Shown piece after piece: positions 32,851-42,000 of a stretch of DNA of 64,000 nucleotides (position 1 is the stretch's first letter; each line of letters starts with the position of its first letter). Under the pieces are notes generated by a model. The model saw nothing but the letters and a program-made list of their open reading frames with translations. It did no database searches and was not told where the DNA came from. Made by a program: the position numbers and the translations under genes. Origin of the DNA: Bin87 sp034423595 (lineage in GTDB: Bacteria; Chloroflexota; Dehalococcoidia; Lucifugimonadales; UBA3495); assembly GCA_965207025.1 (NCBI GenBank), contig OZ242258.1, forward strand, positions 2,046,001 to 2,110,000. The letters run 5' to 3'.

Positions 32851-33130
32851 TCCCAGGGCCAGTGCGCCAAGGGTCGCGATCAGAGTGATTGTATCCCAGA
32901 CAATCGCGTTGGTTTTAGCAAGCCAACCAACGATATGTGGACTAACGACGGTTTGGCACGCTTTCAGCGTCGCTGCCTAAGCAGCGATGCAGACATACCC
33001 GCCCAGTACCCGGACATTAACTCGGCGGGAAACACGACGCTGGCGTGTCTGCCGTTGGTGACTGTTCCGCACAGTTCAGGTTACACCTGCTGCGCGTTTG
33101 CGTCCATACGGGAGTGCCCGGCCAGGTCGA

Positions 33131-33940
33131 TCACAGGCCCAATACGGTTTCCAACCCCACAGTAAGCCCGGGACGATTGACCACTTCGCGCACGCACCGG
33201 AGCACGCCGGGCATGTAACAATCGCGGCCAAGAGTGTCGTGCCGTATGCTCAAGGTCTGGCCGGCCGCCCCGAAAATTACCTCGTGATGGGCGCTGCGTC
33301 CCGGCAGCCGCAGGCTGTGGATGCCGGCGCCGCCGATATCGCCGCCCCTAGTTTCGGGCAGATGATGTACGGTAGTTTCGTTTCGTTGGAAATCGCTGCC
33401 CCGCCGGTCCCGCATGCCTCTGGCGATGGCCATCGAAAACCCGGAGGGAGAATCTATCTTCATCTCGTGGTGGGCCTCCACCACGTCCACGTAGTCAAAG
33501 AACGCAGCGGCCTGCTCGGCGAGTTTTTTCAGCACCACCGCGCCCAGCGCGAAGTTGGGCGCCACGATGATCCCAATTCCATGTTCCCGACTCATGGTGT
33601 CAAGCTCCTGAAGCTGTTGAGCATTCAGTCCGCTTGCGCCCAATACCATGTGTATGCCACGGTCGGCCGCCAGCGGAGCGGCGACCATGCAGGCTTCAGC
33701 GTGGGTGAATTCCACCATAACGTCAGGGTTGGTGGCATCCAGCAGCGACGCAAGATCCGTTGACAGAGGCACCTCTCCGGAAGGCGTGGGCAGCGCGTCT
33801 CCCCTCGGAGTGCGGCAGGTAGCGCCCACCAGTACAATGTCATCCGCCGCGGACACGGCCCGCACCGTCTCCGCGCCCATGCGCCCGGTCGCGCCGTGTA
33901 TTACAACCGAAATCGTGCCGTTCATTGTCGATGACGTCAT
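33131..33940 (-). CDS. dapB: 4-hydroxy-tetrahydrodipicolinate reductase
   Basis: Second lysine-pathway step. The nucleotide-binding loop is GATGRMG (16-22), and the catalytic EAHHEMKIDSPSG block holds H157, H158 and K161. Length 269 is normal. GAGGAG lies upstream of the ATG. It follows the alpha/beta hydrolase by 26 bases and is separated by 280 bases from the small gene upstream of asd. Confidence 0.95.
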   Translation of the reverse strand: MTSSTMNGTISVVIHGATGRMGAETVRAVSAADDIVLVGATCRTPRGDALPTPSGEVPLSTDLASLLDATNPDVMVEFTHAEACMVAAPLAADRGIHMVLGASGLNAQQLQELDTMSREHGIGIIVAPNFALGAVVLKKLAEQAAAFFDYVDVVEAHHEMKIDSPSGFSMAIARGMRDRRGSDFQRNETTVHHLPETRGGDIGGAGIHSLRLPGRSAHHEVIFGAAGQTLSIRHDTLGRDCYMPGVLRCVREVVNRPGLTVGLETVLGL

Positions 33941-33966
33941 GATTCATGCTCCTCTTCACGTGGTCG

Positions 33967-35898
33967 CTATCGTTGGGCGACCGCGCAGTCGTAACGTTCC
34001 AGGCAGGACTTCACCACCAGGTCAACATCATCGGCCAGCAGATACCCCTCTTCGGCCAATTTCACTGCGGCAGCTTTCGCCTGCGCTGCGTAGTCGTCTC
34101 GGTCGGAATACCGCTCTTCGATGGACAATCGTGGGTCGCCCTGCTCGCCGCGCTGAGCAGTGGTGGCAGGGAACCAGTGGGATGAGCCTTGCATCGACAT
34201 CAGCTGCTCCGGCGCTCCGGTGTCGGGATGCCGCAGGTTCCAGCCGGTGTGGGTGCCAACGGGCACGGTCAGATCGGGCAGCCGTATGCCGGCCAGATCG
34301 TTGCCATCGGCGTCGGCGGCCGGCACAAGATGCGGATACTCGCGGCCCTCTGTCACGGGATATGCGGCTACGCCGCGATCCGCGTCGGGCCCCACGTCAA
34401 GCTCTCGCACCCGCCATAGCCGTTCAACGTCGGGATTGTTTCGAGATGGGATCATGGGAGCAGCGCCTAAATAAGTCGCTTGTGAAACCGCCGTACCGTC
34501 ATCAAGCCGGGGATGTTGGCTCGCCGGCGGTTCCGTGCCGTCAGTCACCCAGCGGTCGAGGTTGAACAGCGCAGCCCGCAGCAGCGGGATGTAGTCCACC
34601 GCGTTGTAGGGGTGCATCCCGGTGGAGCCGTCCGGCCCCTGCCCCTCCATGAGACCGGGCGCGCCGGGCAGGTGTTGGGTGCCGGCGAACAGGTACCGCC
34701 TCGTTTCTTCCGCCTCGTCCAGATCGGCGATGCCACTGCTGTCGATATGAGTCAGGGATGCGTCGCCGCGCCAGTATTCCGCCGCCGAGTCAGTGTAGAT
34801 TATCTTGGGCACGGCGTTCAGTTTTCGCAACCGGTTGAGCAGGCCATCGGTCTGCTCGCTCAGCGTGTCGGTCAGGTTATTGTCCGCAAAGGGGAACTGG
34901 TGCCCGAAGCCGGGGTTGGACTGGCACGACGGTTGAGCGAACCTGTGGTTGAATTCGCCCATACGCCCGCCGGCTACATGGGGCAGCAGGCCATCGAACA
35001 CGGCGTTTGCCGCCTCGTCCACATTGAGGCCGAGATACACCATGTGCCGCAACAACCGTCCGCACTGCGAGACGCCATGCCCGTAGATGCGCTCGTAACC
35101 GGGCAATTCGCCGGACGCACCGCGGAACCATGCGGCCGCATCCCGGATCGCCAGCATTCCACAGCCTACCACCACCGGATTCGCCGCCGTGTATATGGCG
35201 TAGTAGATCTTGCCCGGCTGAAACCCCGATTCCAACGTGATGTGCTCACTGTCAGAGAAGCGCCACTGCGACCGTGGAATAAACGTGTCGGGTCCATCCT
35301 CCCAGTCGCGTACCATCAACGTCGCGTCAGGGTCGTCCAGGTCTGCCACGGGATAAGGTTGGTGGTCACGGTTGGCAAGCAGCCGGGTCGTCTCCACAGT
35401 GTTGGGACGCATCTCCACGCAGGCCTGGCCGGTCACTTCTTCACCATCTATCAGTATTCCGGGAGCCTCCAGCCCGAGCAGGGCATCGCTGCGGTACACG
35501 TCCCACTGCCAACCGATTGATAGAACCGAGTAACCGTGGTTCAGCAGAAAACCGTCGCCCTCTGGTATCTCCGCAGAGGTGATGGGCGGGGTCGGCGCGC
35601 GGTTGAAAAACGCGACTGTCCTGCGACGCCCCCGGTTCACCACCTCCACGATCAACCTCCCGTTCCCTCGGGACATACCCTTGGGCGACACCAGCGTAAA
35701 ATCCGATTCAAAACGCACGCGGCCCAAGTCATCAACGGGCGCGTGCTCCAAATCTACGATGCCCGCGTTGGCTGGGTTGCCCGGATCAACGGCGAAGGTG
35801 AACACTCCTTCAATGCGTTCGTACGGGCCGCTTTCACCGAACGACTTGCCGTCGGCGTAGGTATGCCGGTTCTTGATGTTCACAGCAACTACGGGCAT
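33967..35898 (-). CDS. Large alpha/beta hydrolase domain protein (Abhydrolase_10 type)
   Basis: A 643-residue protein. The nucleophile elbow GHGVSQCGR with Ser about 290, the long N-terminal beta-rich region (FTLVSPKGMSRGNGRLIVEVVNRG) and the final GTHTGWNLRHP block match the alpha/beta hydrolase domain family of unknown substrate found often in Dehalococcoidia and Actinobacteria. There is no signal peptide. ATG 35898 with TGGAG 7 bases upstream is chosen over an in-frame 35952. It is the first gene of the run leading to dapB. Confidence 0.8.
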   Translation of the reverse strand: MPVVAVNIKNRHTYADGKSFGESGPYERIEGVFTFAVDPGNPANAGIVDLEHAPVDDLGRVRFESDFTLVSPKGMSRGNGRLIVEVVNRGRRRTVAFFNRAPTPPITSAEIPEGDGFLLNHGYSVLSIGWQWDVYRSDALLGLEAPGILIDGEEVTGQACVEMRPNTVETTRLLANRDHQPYPVADLDDPDATLMVRDWEDGPDTFIPRSQWRFSDSEHITLESGFQPGKIYYAIYTAANPVVVGCGMLAIRDAAAWFRGASGELPGYERIYGHGVSQCGRLLRHMVYLGLNVDEAANAVFDGLLPHVAGGRMGEFNHRFAQPSCQSNPGFGHQFPFADNNLTDTLSEQTDGLLNRLRKLNAVPKIIYTDSAAEYWRGDASLTHIDSSGIADLDEAEETRRYLFAGTQHLPGAPGLMEGQGPDGSTGMHPYNAVDYIPLLRAALFNLDRWVTDGTEPPASQHPRLDDGTAVSQATYLGAAPMIPSRNNPDVERLWRVRELDVGPDADRGVAAYPVTEGREYPHLVPAADADGNDLAGIRLPDLTVPVGTHTGWNLRHPDTGAPEQLMSMQGSSHWFPATTAQRGEQGDPRLSIEERYSDRDDYAAQAKAAAVKLAEEGYLLADDVDLVVKSCLERYDCAVAQR

Positions 35899-36011
35899 GA
35901 TGCACTCCAGATCCGCCGATGTCGGATGAATATCTCGTCGCGATGGTAGCAATCACCCGATGACGGGTCAAACGGCCGCCAGCCTTGGTAAAGACCCTGC
36001 CAGCACAACCC

Positions 36012-36701
36012 ATGGCCGATCCCCACGAAACCGCCCGCAGCCGTCTGTTCGCCCAGCTTGCATCCGCGTTGGGCGATAGCCCGGTCCTGCACGCCATGCG
36101 CGCAATCCCACGCGAACTCTTCGTCGCCCCACAACTGCGCCATCGGGCGTACGACAACACCTCTCTCCCCATCGGGCACAACCAGACTATTTCGCAGCCC
36201 ACGATGGTCGCCCGCATGACTCTTGCCCTGTCGCTGCGCGGCGACGAGCGCGTTCTGGAAATCGGCGCCGGCTCCGGTTACCAGGCCGCGATTTTGGGCG
36301 AACTGCTGCCCTTCGGAAGCGTGGTCGCCGTGGAGCGTATTTCGGATCTGGTTAATCTCGCCCGCCGCAACCTCGAAACCTGCGGAATCGACAACGTGGA
36401 GATCGTGAATGCATCCCATGTTCTGGGTGCGCCCGACCTTGGCCCTTACGACGCCATCCTGGTATCCGCCGGCGCGCCGGCAGTGCCCGATTCCCTGGTC
36501 GCCCAGCTAAAGCCCGACGGCCGTCTGGCGATACCCGTCGGCGACCGGCATAAGCAGACACTCACCCTGGTTCGCCTCTACGACAACCGACCCATGACGC
36601 GGCAACTCACGGAGTGTCGGTTCGTTCCTCTATTGGGACGGGAAGCGTGGCCCGAGGATTTTTGGGACTCACTCCCATTGATGCCGACGGCAGATCTCTG
36701 A
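36012..36701 (+). CDS. pcm: Protein-L-isoaspartate O-methyltransferase
   Basis: SAM-dependent repair of isoaspartyl residues. Substrate loop IGHNQTISQPTMVARM and SAM motif I VLEIGAGSGYQAAIL are intact, and YDAILVSAGAP matches the post-motif region. About 229 residues is within family range. An in-frame TTG 35985 is possible; neither start has a clear SD. It diverges from the alpha/beta hydrolase. Confidence 0.92.
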   Translation: MADPHETARSRLFAQLASALGDSPVLHAMRAIPRELFVAPQLRHRAYDNTSLPIGHNQTISQPTMVARMTLALSLRGDERVLEIGAGSGYQAAILGELLPFGSVVAVERISDLVNLARRNLETCGIDNVEIVNASHVLGAPDLGPYDAILVSAGAPAVPDSLVAQLKPDGRLAIPVGDRHKQTLTLVRLYDNRPMTRQLTECRFVPLLGREAWPEDFWDSLPLMPTADL

Positions 36702-36737
36702 GCGCGACGCGCATCTGCACTCCTTCCGACCGTATGG

Positions 36738-36743
36738 CATAAT
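36738..36743 (+). promoter_or_regulatory. Probable -10 box (CATAAT) for the VOC gene
   Basis: CATAAT lies 30 bases before ATG 36773, giving a leader of about 23 bases that contains the GGAGGG SD. Confidence 0.4.
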
Positions 36744-36772
36744 ACCCTCAGCCATATAACGGAGGGACCCAA

Positions 36773-37174
36773 ATGGCCGCCCAGATCCAGATCACGCAGA
36801 TCAATCACGTCACTACCATGGTCAAGGACACCGCCCGCGCCATGGAGTTTTACAACAACTTGCTCGGCATCAAGCAGATCCAGAGCCAGGTTGATAACCC
36901 CGCCATCACCTGGCTTCAGTTGGACAACGGCATCATGGTCCATCTCATTGAGACCGACGAAGCTCCCGCCAAGCCCGGCAACATCCACCATGCTTTCCAG
37001 GTCGATGATCTGGAGGCCACCCGCGATACCCTGGAGGCCAACGGCTTTGAGGCGCTGCGCGGCGGCGTGCGCTACGACGGCCAGGCCTACTTCTTCATCG
37101 AAGACCCGGACGGAAACAGCGTGGAGTTCTGCACCGCTTCCGGTTACGCCCCCGCTCCACCTCGCCCCGCCTAG
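36773..37174 (+). CDS. VOC-superfamily (glyoxalase-like) protein
   Basis: A 133-residue protein with the two-repeat VOC fold. INHVTTMVKD near the N terminus, IHHAFQVDD in the middle and AYFFIEDPDGNSVEF at the end give the His/Glu metal positions. Typical of small dioxygenase or isomerase-like VOC members; the substrate is unknown. GGAGGG lies 6 bases before the ATG. A REP-like element follows the stop. Confidence 0.86.
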   Translation: MAAQIQITQINHVTTMVKDTARAMEFYNNLLGIKQIQSQVDNPAITWLQLDNGIMVHLIETDEAPAKPGNIHHAFQVDDLEATRDTLEANGFEALRGGVRYDGQAYFFIEDPDGNSVEFCTASGYAPAPPRPA

Positions 37175-37180
37175 TTTGCG

Positions 37181-37218
37181 CCCTCTCCCTTGATGGGAGA
37201 GGGCCGGGGTGAGGGTGA
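37181..37218 (+). repeat. REP-like palindromic repeat, copy 3
   Basis: CCCTCTCCC-TTGAT-GGGAGAGGG stem plus GGGGTGAGGGTG tail, identical in the stem to copy 1. It lies between the VOC gene and aroK, 36 bases before the aroK ATG. Confidence 0.8.
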
Positions 37219-37254
37219 AAATTCTCTCACAATCCTAACTCCAACCAGTCACAC

Positions 37255-37827
37255 ATGTCCGCTGACAACATCATCCTCGTCGGATTCATGGCCACCGGTA
37301 AAAGCCACGTCGGCCGCCTTATCGCGCGCCTGACCGGCCGCCGCACCGCCGACATCGACGAGGAGATAGTCAGGCGAGCTCGAAAGCCGATCCATCGCAT
37401 CTTCAGCGAAGACGGTGAGGCCGTGTTCCGCGCCATGGAACGCCACGCCACGTTCAGCCTCTGCGATGGCGGCAACAAGGTGATCTCGGCCGGCGGCGGC
37501 GCGTTCGCCCAGGAACTCACCCGCCAGGTCCTTATGGAAAGCGGCACGGTTTTCTGTCTCACCGCCCGCCCCGAGACCATCCACCACCGCATCACCCGGG
37601 GCAGCCCCAACGCCGCCGTCCGCCCCATGCTGGGCGATGGTGATCCGTTGGAGCGTATCCGTCAACTGCTGGACGAACGCGCCCAAGCCTACGCCCACGC
37701 TCACTACGCCGTCCCCACCGACGACCGCACCCCCGAACAGGTGGCTGAAGCTATCCTGGAAATCTACGAACGCCATGTCCGAAACCCGCTGCCAACTCCC
37801 GCCCCACCCAATGGAGGATCCCAATGA
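37255..37827 (+). CDS. aroK: Shikimate kinase
   Basis: Phosphorylates shikimate. P-loop GFMATGKS at 10-17, DIDEEIVRRA (shikimate-binding Asp), the FR segment in AVFRAMER, and the SAGGGAFA motif are all present. It overlaps aroB by four bases (ATGA at 37824-37827), so the two are translationally coupled. At 190 residues it is slightly longer than the usual 170-175 because of a Pro-rich C terminus. Confidence 0.94.
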   Translation: MSADNIILVGFMATGKSHVGRLIARLTGRRTADIDEEIVRRARKPIHRIFSEDGEAVFRAMERHATFSLCDGGNKVISAGGGAFAQELTRQVLMESGTVFCLTARPETIHHRITRGSPNAAVRPMLGDGDPLERIRQLLDERAQAYAHAHYAVPTDDRTPEQVAEAILEIYERHVRNPLPTPAPPNGGSQ

Positions 37828-38924
37828 CCAACCCCGACCAAGCCGCAACCGTTCACCACTCCGGCGGCAGCTATCCCGTCATCGCCGGTTGGGGTGTCAT
37901 CGACCGCCTCGGTGAATACATCAAAGACCTGGGGTTGGGCAACACGGCTTATATCATCACTGATGAAAACGTGATGCGGCCATACGGGCGCAACGCCCAG
38001 TGGGCCTTGCAGCGGGCTGGCATCACTGCTCACTGCTTCGTCATACCCGCCGGCGAGACCAGCAAGTCCTTCCAGCAGGCCCAGGAAATCTACGAGTGGC
38101 TGGTGAGCCTGAAGGCCGAGCGCGGCCACTCCATCATCGCTATCGGCGGCGGAGTCTCCGGGGATTTGGGCGGGTTCATCGCCGCCACGTTCCTGCGCGG
38201 AGTTCCCTTCGTGCAGGTGCCCACCAGCATGGCCGCCATGGTTGACGCATCCATTGGCGGCAAGGTGGCCGTCAATCTGCCCCAGGCCAAGAATATGGTC
38301 GGCGCGTTCTACCAGCCACGCGCCGTCCTCGCCGACGTCCAAAGCCTCGCCACCCTGGGCAAGCGCGAACTTTCCGAGGGGTGGGCCGAAGCCATCAAGC
38401 ACGGCCTCATCCTCGACCCGTCACTCGTGGACGTGTTCGAGGAGCATGCCGAAGCCCTCATGGACATAGAACCGGAAATCTCCACCGAGGTCATCCGCCG
38501 CAGCATGGCCATCAAGGCCGACATCGTGAGCCAGGACGAGCGCGAGACCCTGGACATCCGCATCCTGCTCAACTACGGCCACACCATCGGCCACGCCCTG
38601 GAAGCCTCCACCGAGTACGGACGCTTCATGCACGGCGAGGGCGTGTCCGTGGGCATGATGGGCGCGGGACGCATCGCCCGCGAGATGGGCATGATCAGCG
38701 ACGAAATCCTGGACCGTCAGCGCGACCTGCTCCGGCGATTCAACCTGCCGATCACCGCGCACGGTGTTGACATCAACGCCATCCGTGGCGCGATGTCCCT
38801 GGACAAAAAGACTGTCGGCGGCGCCAACCGCTGGGTGCTACTGGAAGACGTGGGCAAGGCCACCGTCCGCCGCGACATACCTACCGAAGTGGTGGATGAG
38901 ACGCTGGCCTGGCTGACGGACTAG
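37824..38924 (+). CDS. aroB: 3-dehydroquinate synthase
   Basis: Second shikimate-pathway enzyme, making dehydroquinate from DAHP, using NAD and a metal ion. IAIGGGVSGDLGGFIAATF and VPTSMAAMVDASIGGKVAVN bind NAD and substrate, and the metal ligands are in GWAEAIKHGLI (Glu), LNYGHTIGHALE (His) and the HGEGVSVGM His. Length 366 is typical. It is the downstream partner of aroK. Confidence 0.96.
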   Translation: MTNPDQAATVHHSGGSYPVIAGWGVIDRLGEYIKDLGLGNTAYIITDENVMRPYGRNAQWALQRAGITAHCFVIPAGETSKSFQQAQEIYEWLVSLKAERGHSIIAIGGGVSGDLGGFIAATFLRGVPFVQVPTSMAAMVDASIGGKVAVNLPQAKNMVGAFYQPRAVLADVQSLATLGKRELSEGWAEAIKHGLILDPSLVDVFEEHAEALMDIEPEISTEVIRRSMAIKADIVSQDERETLDIRILLNYGHTIGHALEASTEYGRFMHGEGVSVGMMGAGRIAREMGMISDEILDRQRDLLRRFNLPITAHGVDINAIRGAMSLDKKTVGGANRWVLLEDVGKATVRRDIPTEVVDETLAWLTD

Positions 38925-38957
38925 CCGATGGCCACCGCTCCAGTTGGCACCCTGTAC

Positions 38958-39437
38958 TTACACAAATGTGGACAGAAACCAAACCGCGATCACTATGACC
39001 AAAACTGCCATCGTTCCGGTTACCGCCCGGAACTTAATCTCTCCCAAGCGTGGAACGTAGTGGGCCAACGCCCAGCTTATATAAGTCAGGGCCGCCCCGG
39101 CTACCAAAAGGAAAAGGAAAATGAATGTTCGGGGAAAAATAGGGTTGGAAGAAGGTGGCTCGGTAACAGCGAAAACGAGAGCCGCGACAGGCAACAATAT
39201 CGCAGCCATCATAAACAACAAGCAGGACCGCCGGAATGTTTGTCTGGCGTCGGCAGCCAACCCTGCCCAAATCGTTGCTCCCACCAAGCCGACTACGAAG
39301 GAAGTCAGAATAATCCAACTGCGTCCGGGCAAACCATTGCAGAACAAGCCAGCGTCGCCAGCTAACAGCCCGGCCACCGGCAGGCCGCCAATAAACGCAA
39401 GGCTATATCGAACTGCTGCCCTCTTGAACATTTCCAT
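38958..39437 (-). CDS. Hypothetical multi-pass membrane protein
   Basis: A 159-residue protein with about five hydrophobic spans (near 10-27, 41-60, 69-90, 106-126 and 138-157) and few charged residues. No family is recognised. GAGGGG lies close before the ATG. It begins directly after the TauE/SafE stop (39438), so it is likely part of that unit and possibly of the same transport function. Confidence 0.6.
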   Translation of the reverse strand: MEMFKRAAVRYSLAFIGGLPVAGLLAGDAGLFCNGLPGRSWIILTSFVVGLVGATIWAGLAADARQTFRRSCLLFMMAAILLPVAALVFAVTEPPSSNPIFPRTFIFLFLLVAGAALTYISWALAHYVPRLGEIKFRAVTGTMAVLVIVIAVWFLSTFV

Positions 39438-40532
39438 CTAATCCCCTCCGGCCACAACCCTGCCGGCGCTACGTATCTCCCGCAGCCGCGCCAGCCGTCT
39501 CCCGCGGCGGACTTGCGCTATCACGGCTATTACTAAGAGCGACACTATAGTCAGCGCGACCAGCCCCGACACGCCCAACAGCAGCAACTGTCCGATCAGC
39601 GCCAGCGTGTCCGAGCCGATCAGACGCGCCAGTTGGCCGATGCCTACGGCAACGCCGGCGTTCAGCACGGTGAGGCCGAAAAGGCCCAGGATCCGCGCCG
39701 AGTTCACGAACCGCGTTGCCAGCGCGCCAATCTGCGTACCCACCGAGGCAGCCGCGAACATGATGACGGCGATCATGGGGTCAACATTGCCGCTCAGCGA
39801 GTAGAGGAACGACCCCAGCGTCCCGGTTATGATGATCTGAAACAGGTCGGTGCCGATTGCCACCGCTGGAGGTATGCCCAACCCGTACACCAGGAAGGGC
39901 ATCAGTAGAAACCCGCCGCCGGCGCCCAGCAACGCCGCTATGAAACCGATCACCAGCCCCGTGCTCACTGGCACGAACGCGGACATCTCGGCGATCCCGG
40001 CGTTGGGAAACTCCGGCCTCAGGTTAACTTCTCCTATGCCCGGAAGCGCCAGTTTGCCAGGCCCCAATCGCACGGCTTGAAACCAGCCCGGCAGCCCGCC
40101 TCCCAACGCCTGCCGCGGCCGGTAGCGCAGCCGGCGCAGCCAGTTCCCCACCATCAGCGAACCCAGCGTCAGCAGCAGCACGAAATAGACCGCGCCTACC
40201 ACAGGTCCGGATATGCCCGCCTCCTCCAGCGCGCTGTTCACCCGCTCTCCGAGAAACACCCCCGGTATCGTCCCACACACAATCAGCGCCGCCAACCGCA
40301 TATCGACGTTACCCAGCCGGCGATGCCGCAACGTGCTGGTGATCGCCGTGCCCATCACCATGAGCAGCCCGGTTCCCACTGCGTAAATCGTCGGAACGCC
40401 CAGCACGAGCAGCCCGCCGGTGATCAGGAATCCCCCGCCGACGCCGAAAAAGCCGGTCATCGTGCCGACCACGATCCCCAGCAATGCCAGCAAAAGCGGC
40501 GAAACCGTAACGTCGGCTATGGGGAAATACAC
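39438..40532 (-). CDS. TauE/SafE-family sulfite/anion exporter
   Basis: An inner-membrane permease of 364 residues with about eight spans in two halves. The repeated GxGGG-type loops (GFFGVGGGFLITGG and LLGAGGGFLLMPFL) are the hallmark of the family. The middle soluble stretch (about 130-185) is longer than usual. The start is GTG 40532, one base after the stop of the small membrane gene upstream (TGACGTG). The substrate may be sulfite, sulfoacetate or another anion. Confidence 0.88.
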   Translation of the reverse strand: MYFPIADVTVSPLLLALLGIVVGTMTGFFGVGGGFLITGGLLVLGVPTIYAVGTGLLMVMGTAITSTLRHRRLGNVDMRLAALIVCGTIPGVFLGERVNSALEEAGISGPVVGAVYFVLLLTLGSLMVGNWLRRLRYRPRQALGGGLPGWFQAVRLGPGKLALPGIGEVNLRPEFPNAGIAEMSAFVPVSTGLVIGFIAALLGAGGGFLLMPFLVYGLGIPPAVAIGTDLFQIIITGTLGSFLYSLSGNVDPMIAVIMFAAASVGTQIGALATRFVNSARILGLFGLTVLNAGVAVGIGQLARLIGSDTLALIGQLLLLGVSGLVALTIVSLLVIAVIAQVRRGRRLARLREIRSAGRVVAGGD

Positions 40533-40533
40533 G

Positions 40534-40719
40534 TCAGCGCCGTTGCCCCGGTTGGCCGATGTTCAATGCGCGGGCAACCAGTGAGATGCCCCGGCCAACC
40601 AGGTCCCAGAATACGTACAACACGATGGCTGTGACCGCCATCGCCGCGATGACTATTATGGCCCACAACACCGTGTGGTTCCTCAGTTCGATGAGGATTT
40701 CCGCGATTACTGCGGGCAT
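40534..40719 (-). CDS. Small single-span membrane protein preceding TauE/SafE
   Basis: A 61-residue protein with one membrane helix (about 17-40, VLWAIIVIAAMAVTAIVLYVFW) and a basic C-terminal end. Its stop is one base from the GTG of the exporter gene, indicating coupled translation and a likely accessory subunit. No family name is recognised. Confidence 0.6.
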   Translation of the reverse strand: MPAVIAEILIELRNHTVLWAIIVIAAMAVTAIVLYVFWDLVGRGISLVARALNIGQPGQRR

Positions 40720-40781
40720 CAGCGCTCCTACATCTGGCGTACTGTGTAGGTTAGGAGCGTAACAACGGACCGAAAGCGTCG

Positions 40782-40810
40782 TTGCTTTGGCGGGGCAGCC
40801 CTAGTACATT
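40782..40810 (+). promoter_or_regulatory. Probable promoter TTGCTT-N17-TACATT for tgt, leaderless
   Basis: The -35-like TTGCTT (40782-40787) and -10-like TACATT (40805-40810) are 17 bases apart. The expected start point is within a couple of bases of ATG 40819, and no SD precedes that ATG. Confidence 0.45.
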
Positions 40811-40818
40811 TACCCAAT

Positions 40819-42000
40819 ATGACTGCATCACCTATCAGTTTCAAACTGTTCGCCACCGACGGCGCTGCCCGGCGTGGGCAGGTTACCACGCCCCACGGTT
40901 CGGCGCAAACGCCCATGTTCATGCCCGTGGCTACCCAGGCAACTGTCAAGGGGTTGACCTTTGACGAAGTACGGAGCCTGGGGGCCGAGACCGTTCTGAG
41001 CAACGCTTACCATCTCTATCTACGGCCCGGCGTGCCGCGCGTTCGGGAAGCCGGCGGCCTGCACCGATTCATGGGCTGGCATGGCCCCATCCTGACCGAC
41101 AGCGGAGGCTACCAGGCTTTCAGCATGGGATCGCTGCGCCGGGTGGACGATGCAGGCATCGCCTTTCAATCTCACATTGATGGCAGCCGGCACTTCTTCA
41201 CCCCGGAATCCGCCATCGCCAACCAGCACGGCATTGGAGCGGACATCATCATGTGCTTCGACCAGTGCGTCTTCTCCGCCGGAGACCCGGCATCAGTACG
41301 CGAGGCCATGGAGCGCACTCACCGCTGGGCCGGCCAGTGCCATGACACCCACGCCGCCAGCCCAAACGCACAACGGCAGGCGCTCTTCGGCATCGTCCAG
41401 GGCGGGACCGTTCCCGAACTGCGCGCCGAATCCACGGGCTTCATCACCGGAATCCCGTTCGACGGTTTTGCCATCGGCGGCCTGGCCGTGGGCGAGACCA
41501 AGGCCGAAATGCACGCCGTTACGCAACTGGTATGCGCCGGCCTGCCCGACGACAAGCCGCGCTATCTGATGGGCGTCGGCTCGCCGGAGGATCTGGTCAA
41601 CTCGGTTGCCCTTGGCGTCGATATGTTCGATTGCGTCCTGCCCACCAGGGTGGCCCGCAACGGCGCGCTGTTCACGCCAACGGGTCGGGTCAACATCGCC
41701 AATCGCCGCTACGCCGAGGACGACAACCCGCTGGACGACACGTGCGATTGCTACGCCTGCGCCAACTACTCCGCATCCTACCTGCGGCACCTGTTCAAGG
41801 CCAGGGAGATGCTCGGCCCCAGGCTGGCGTCCATCCATAACCTCCGGTTCATCCTGAAGCTGATGACCGATATGCGGGACGCTATCGCCGCCGGCCGCTT
41901 CGAGCAGTTTCATACAGAATTCCTCGCCGCCTACCAGCCCACCGACGAGGCGAAGCGGCAAACGCAGAAACACCGTTGGGTCGCCGAACGTGGCATGTAG
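40819..42000 (+). CDS. tgt: Queuine/preQ1 tRNA-ribosyltransferase
   Basis: Exchanges guanine 34 for 7-deazaguanine in GUN-anticodon tRNAs. Catalytic Asp D94 in ILTDSGGYQAFS, CFDQC, GGLAVGE, the second Asp in GVDMFDCVLPTRVARNG, and the zinc CDCYAC...LRHL ligands are all present. Length 393 is usual. Leaderless expression is likely, because a promoter-like pair ends 8 bases before the ATG and no SD exists. It diverges from the small membrane/TauE unit. Confidence 0.96.
   Translation: MTASPISFKLFATDGAARRGQVTTPHGSAQTPMFMPVATQATVKGLTFDEVRSLGAETVLSNAYHLYLRPGVPRVREAGGLHRFMGWHGPILTDSGGYQAFSMGSLRRVDDAGIAFQSHIDGSRHFFTPESAIANQHGIGADIIMCFDQCVFSAGDPASVREAMERTHRWAGQCHDTHAASPNAQRQALFGIVQGGTVPELRAESTGFITGIPFDGFAIGGLAVGETKAEMHAVTQLVCAGLPDDKPRYLMGVGSPEDLVNSVALGVDMFDCVLPTRVARNGALFTPTGRVNIANRRYAEDDNPLDDTCDCYACANYSASYLRHLFKAREMLGPRLASIHNLRFILKLMTDMRDAIAAGRFEQFHTEFLAAYQPTDEAKRQTQKHRWVAERGM

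Noticed and set aside
32935..33165. Plus-strand frame in the dapB-asd gap
   Set aside because: No similarity, no SD, and it runs into dapB antisense.
34513..35520. 335-codon frame antisense to the alpha/beta hydrolase
   Set aside because: The minus-strand protein has a clear hydrolase fold and SD; the plus frame has no recognisable domain and no promoter or SD.
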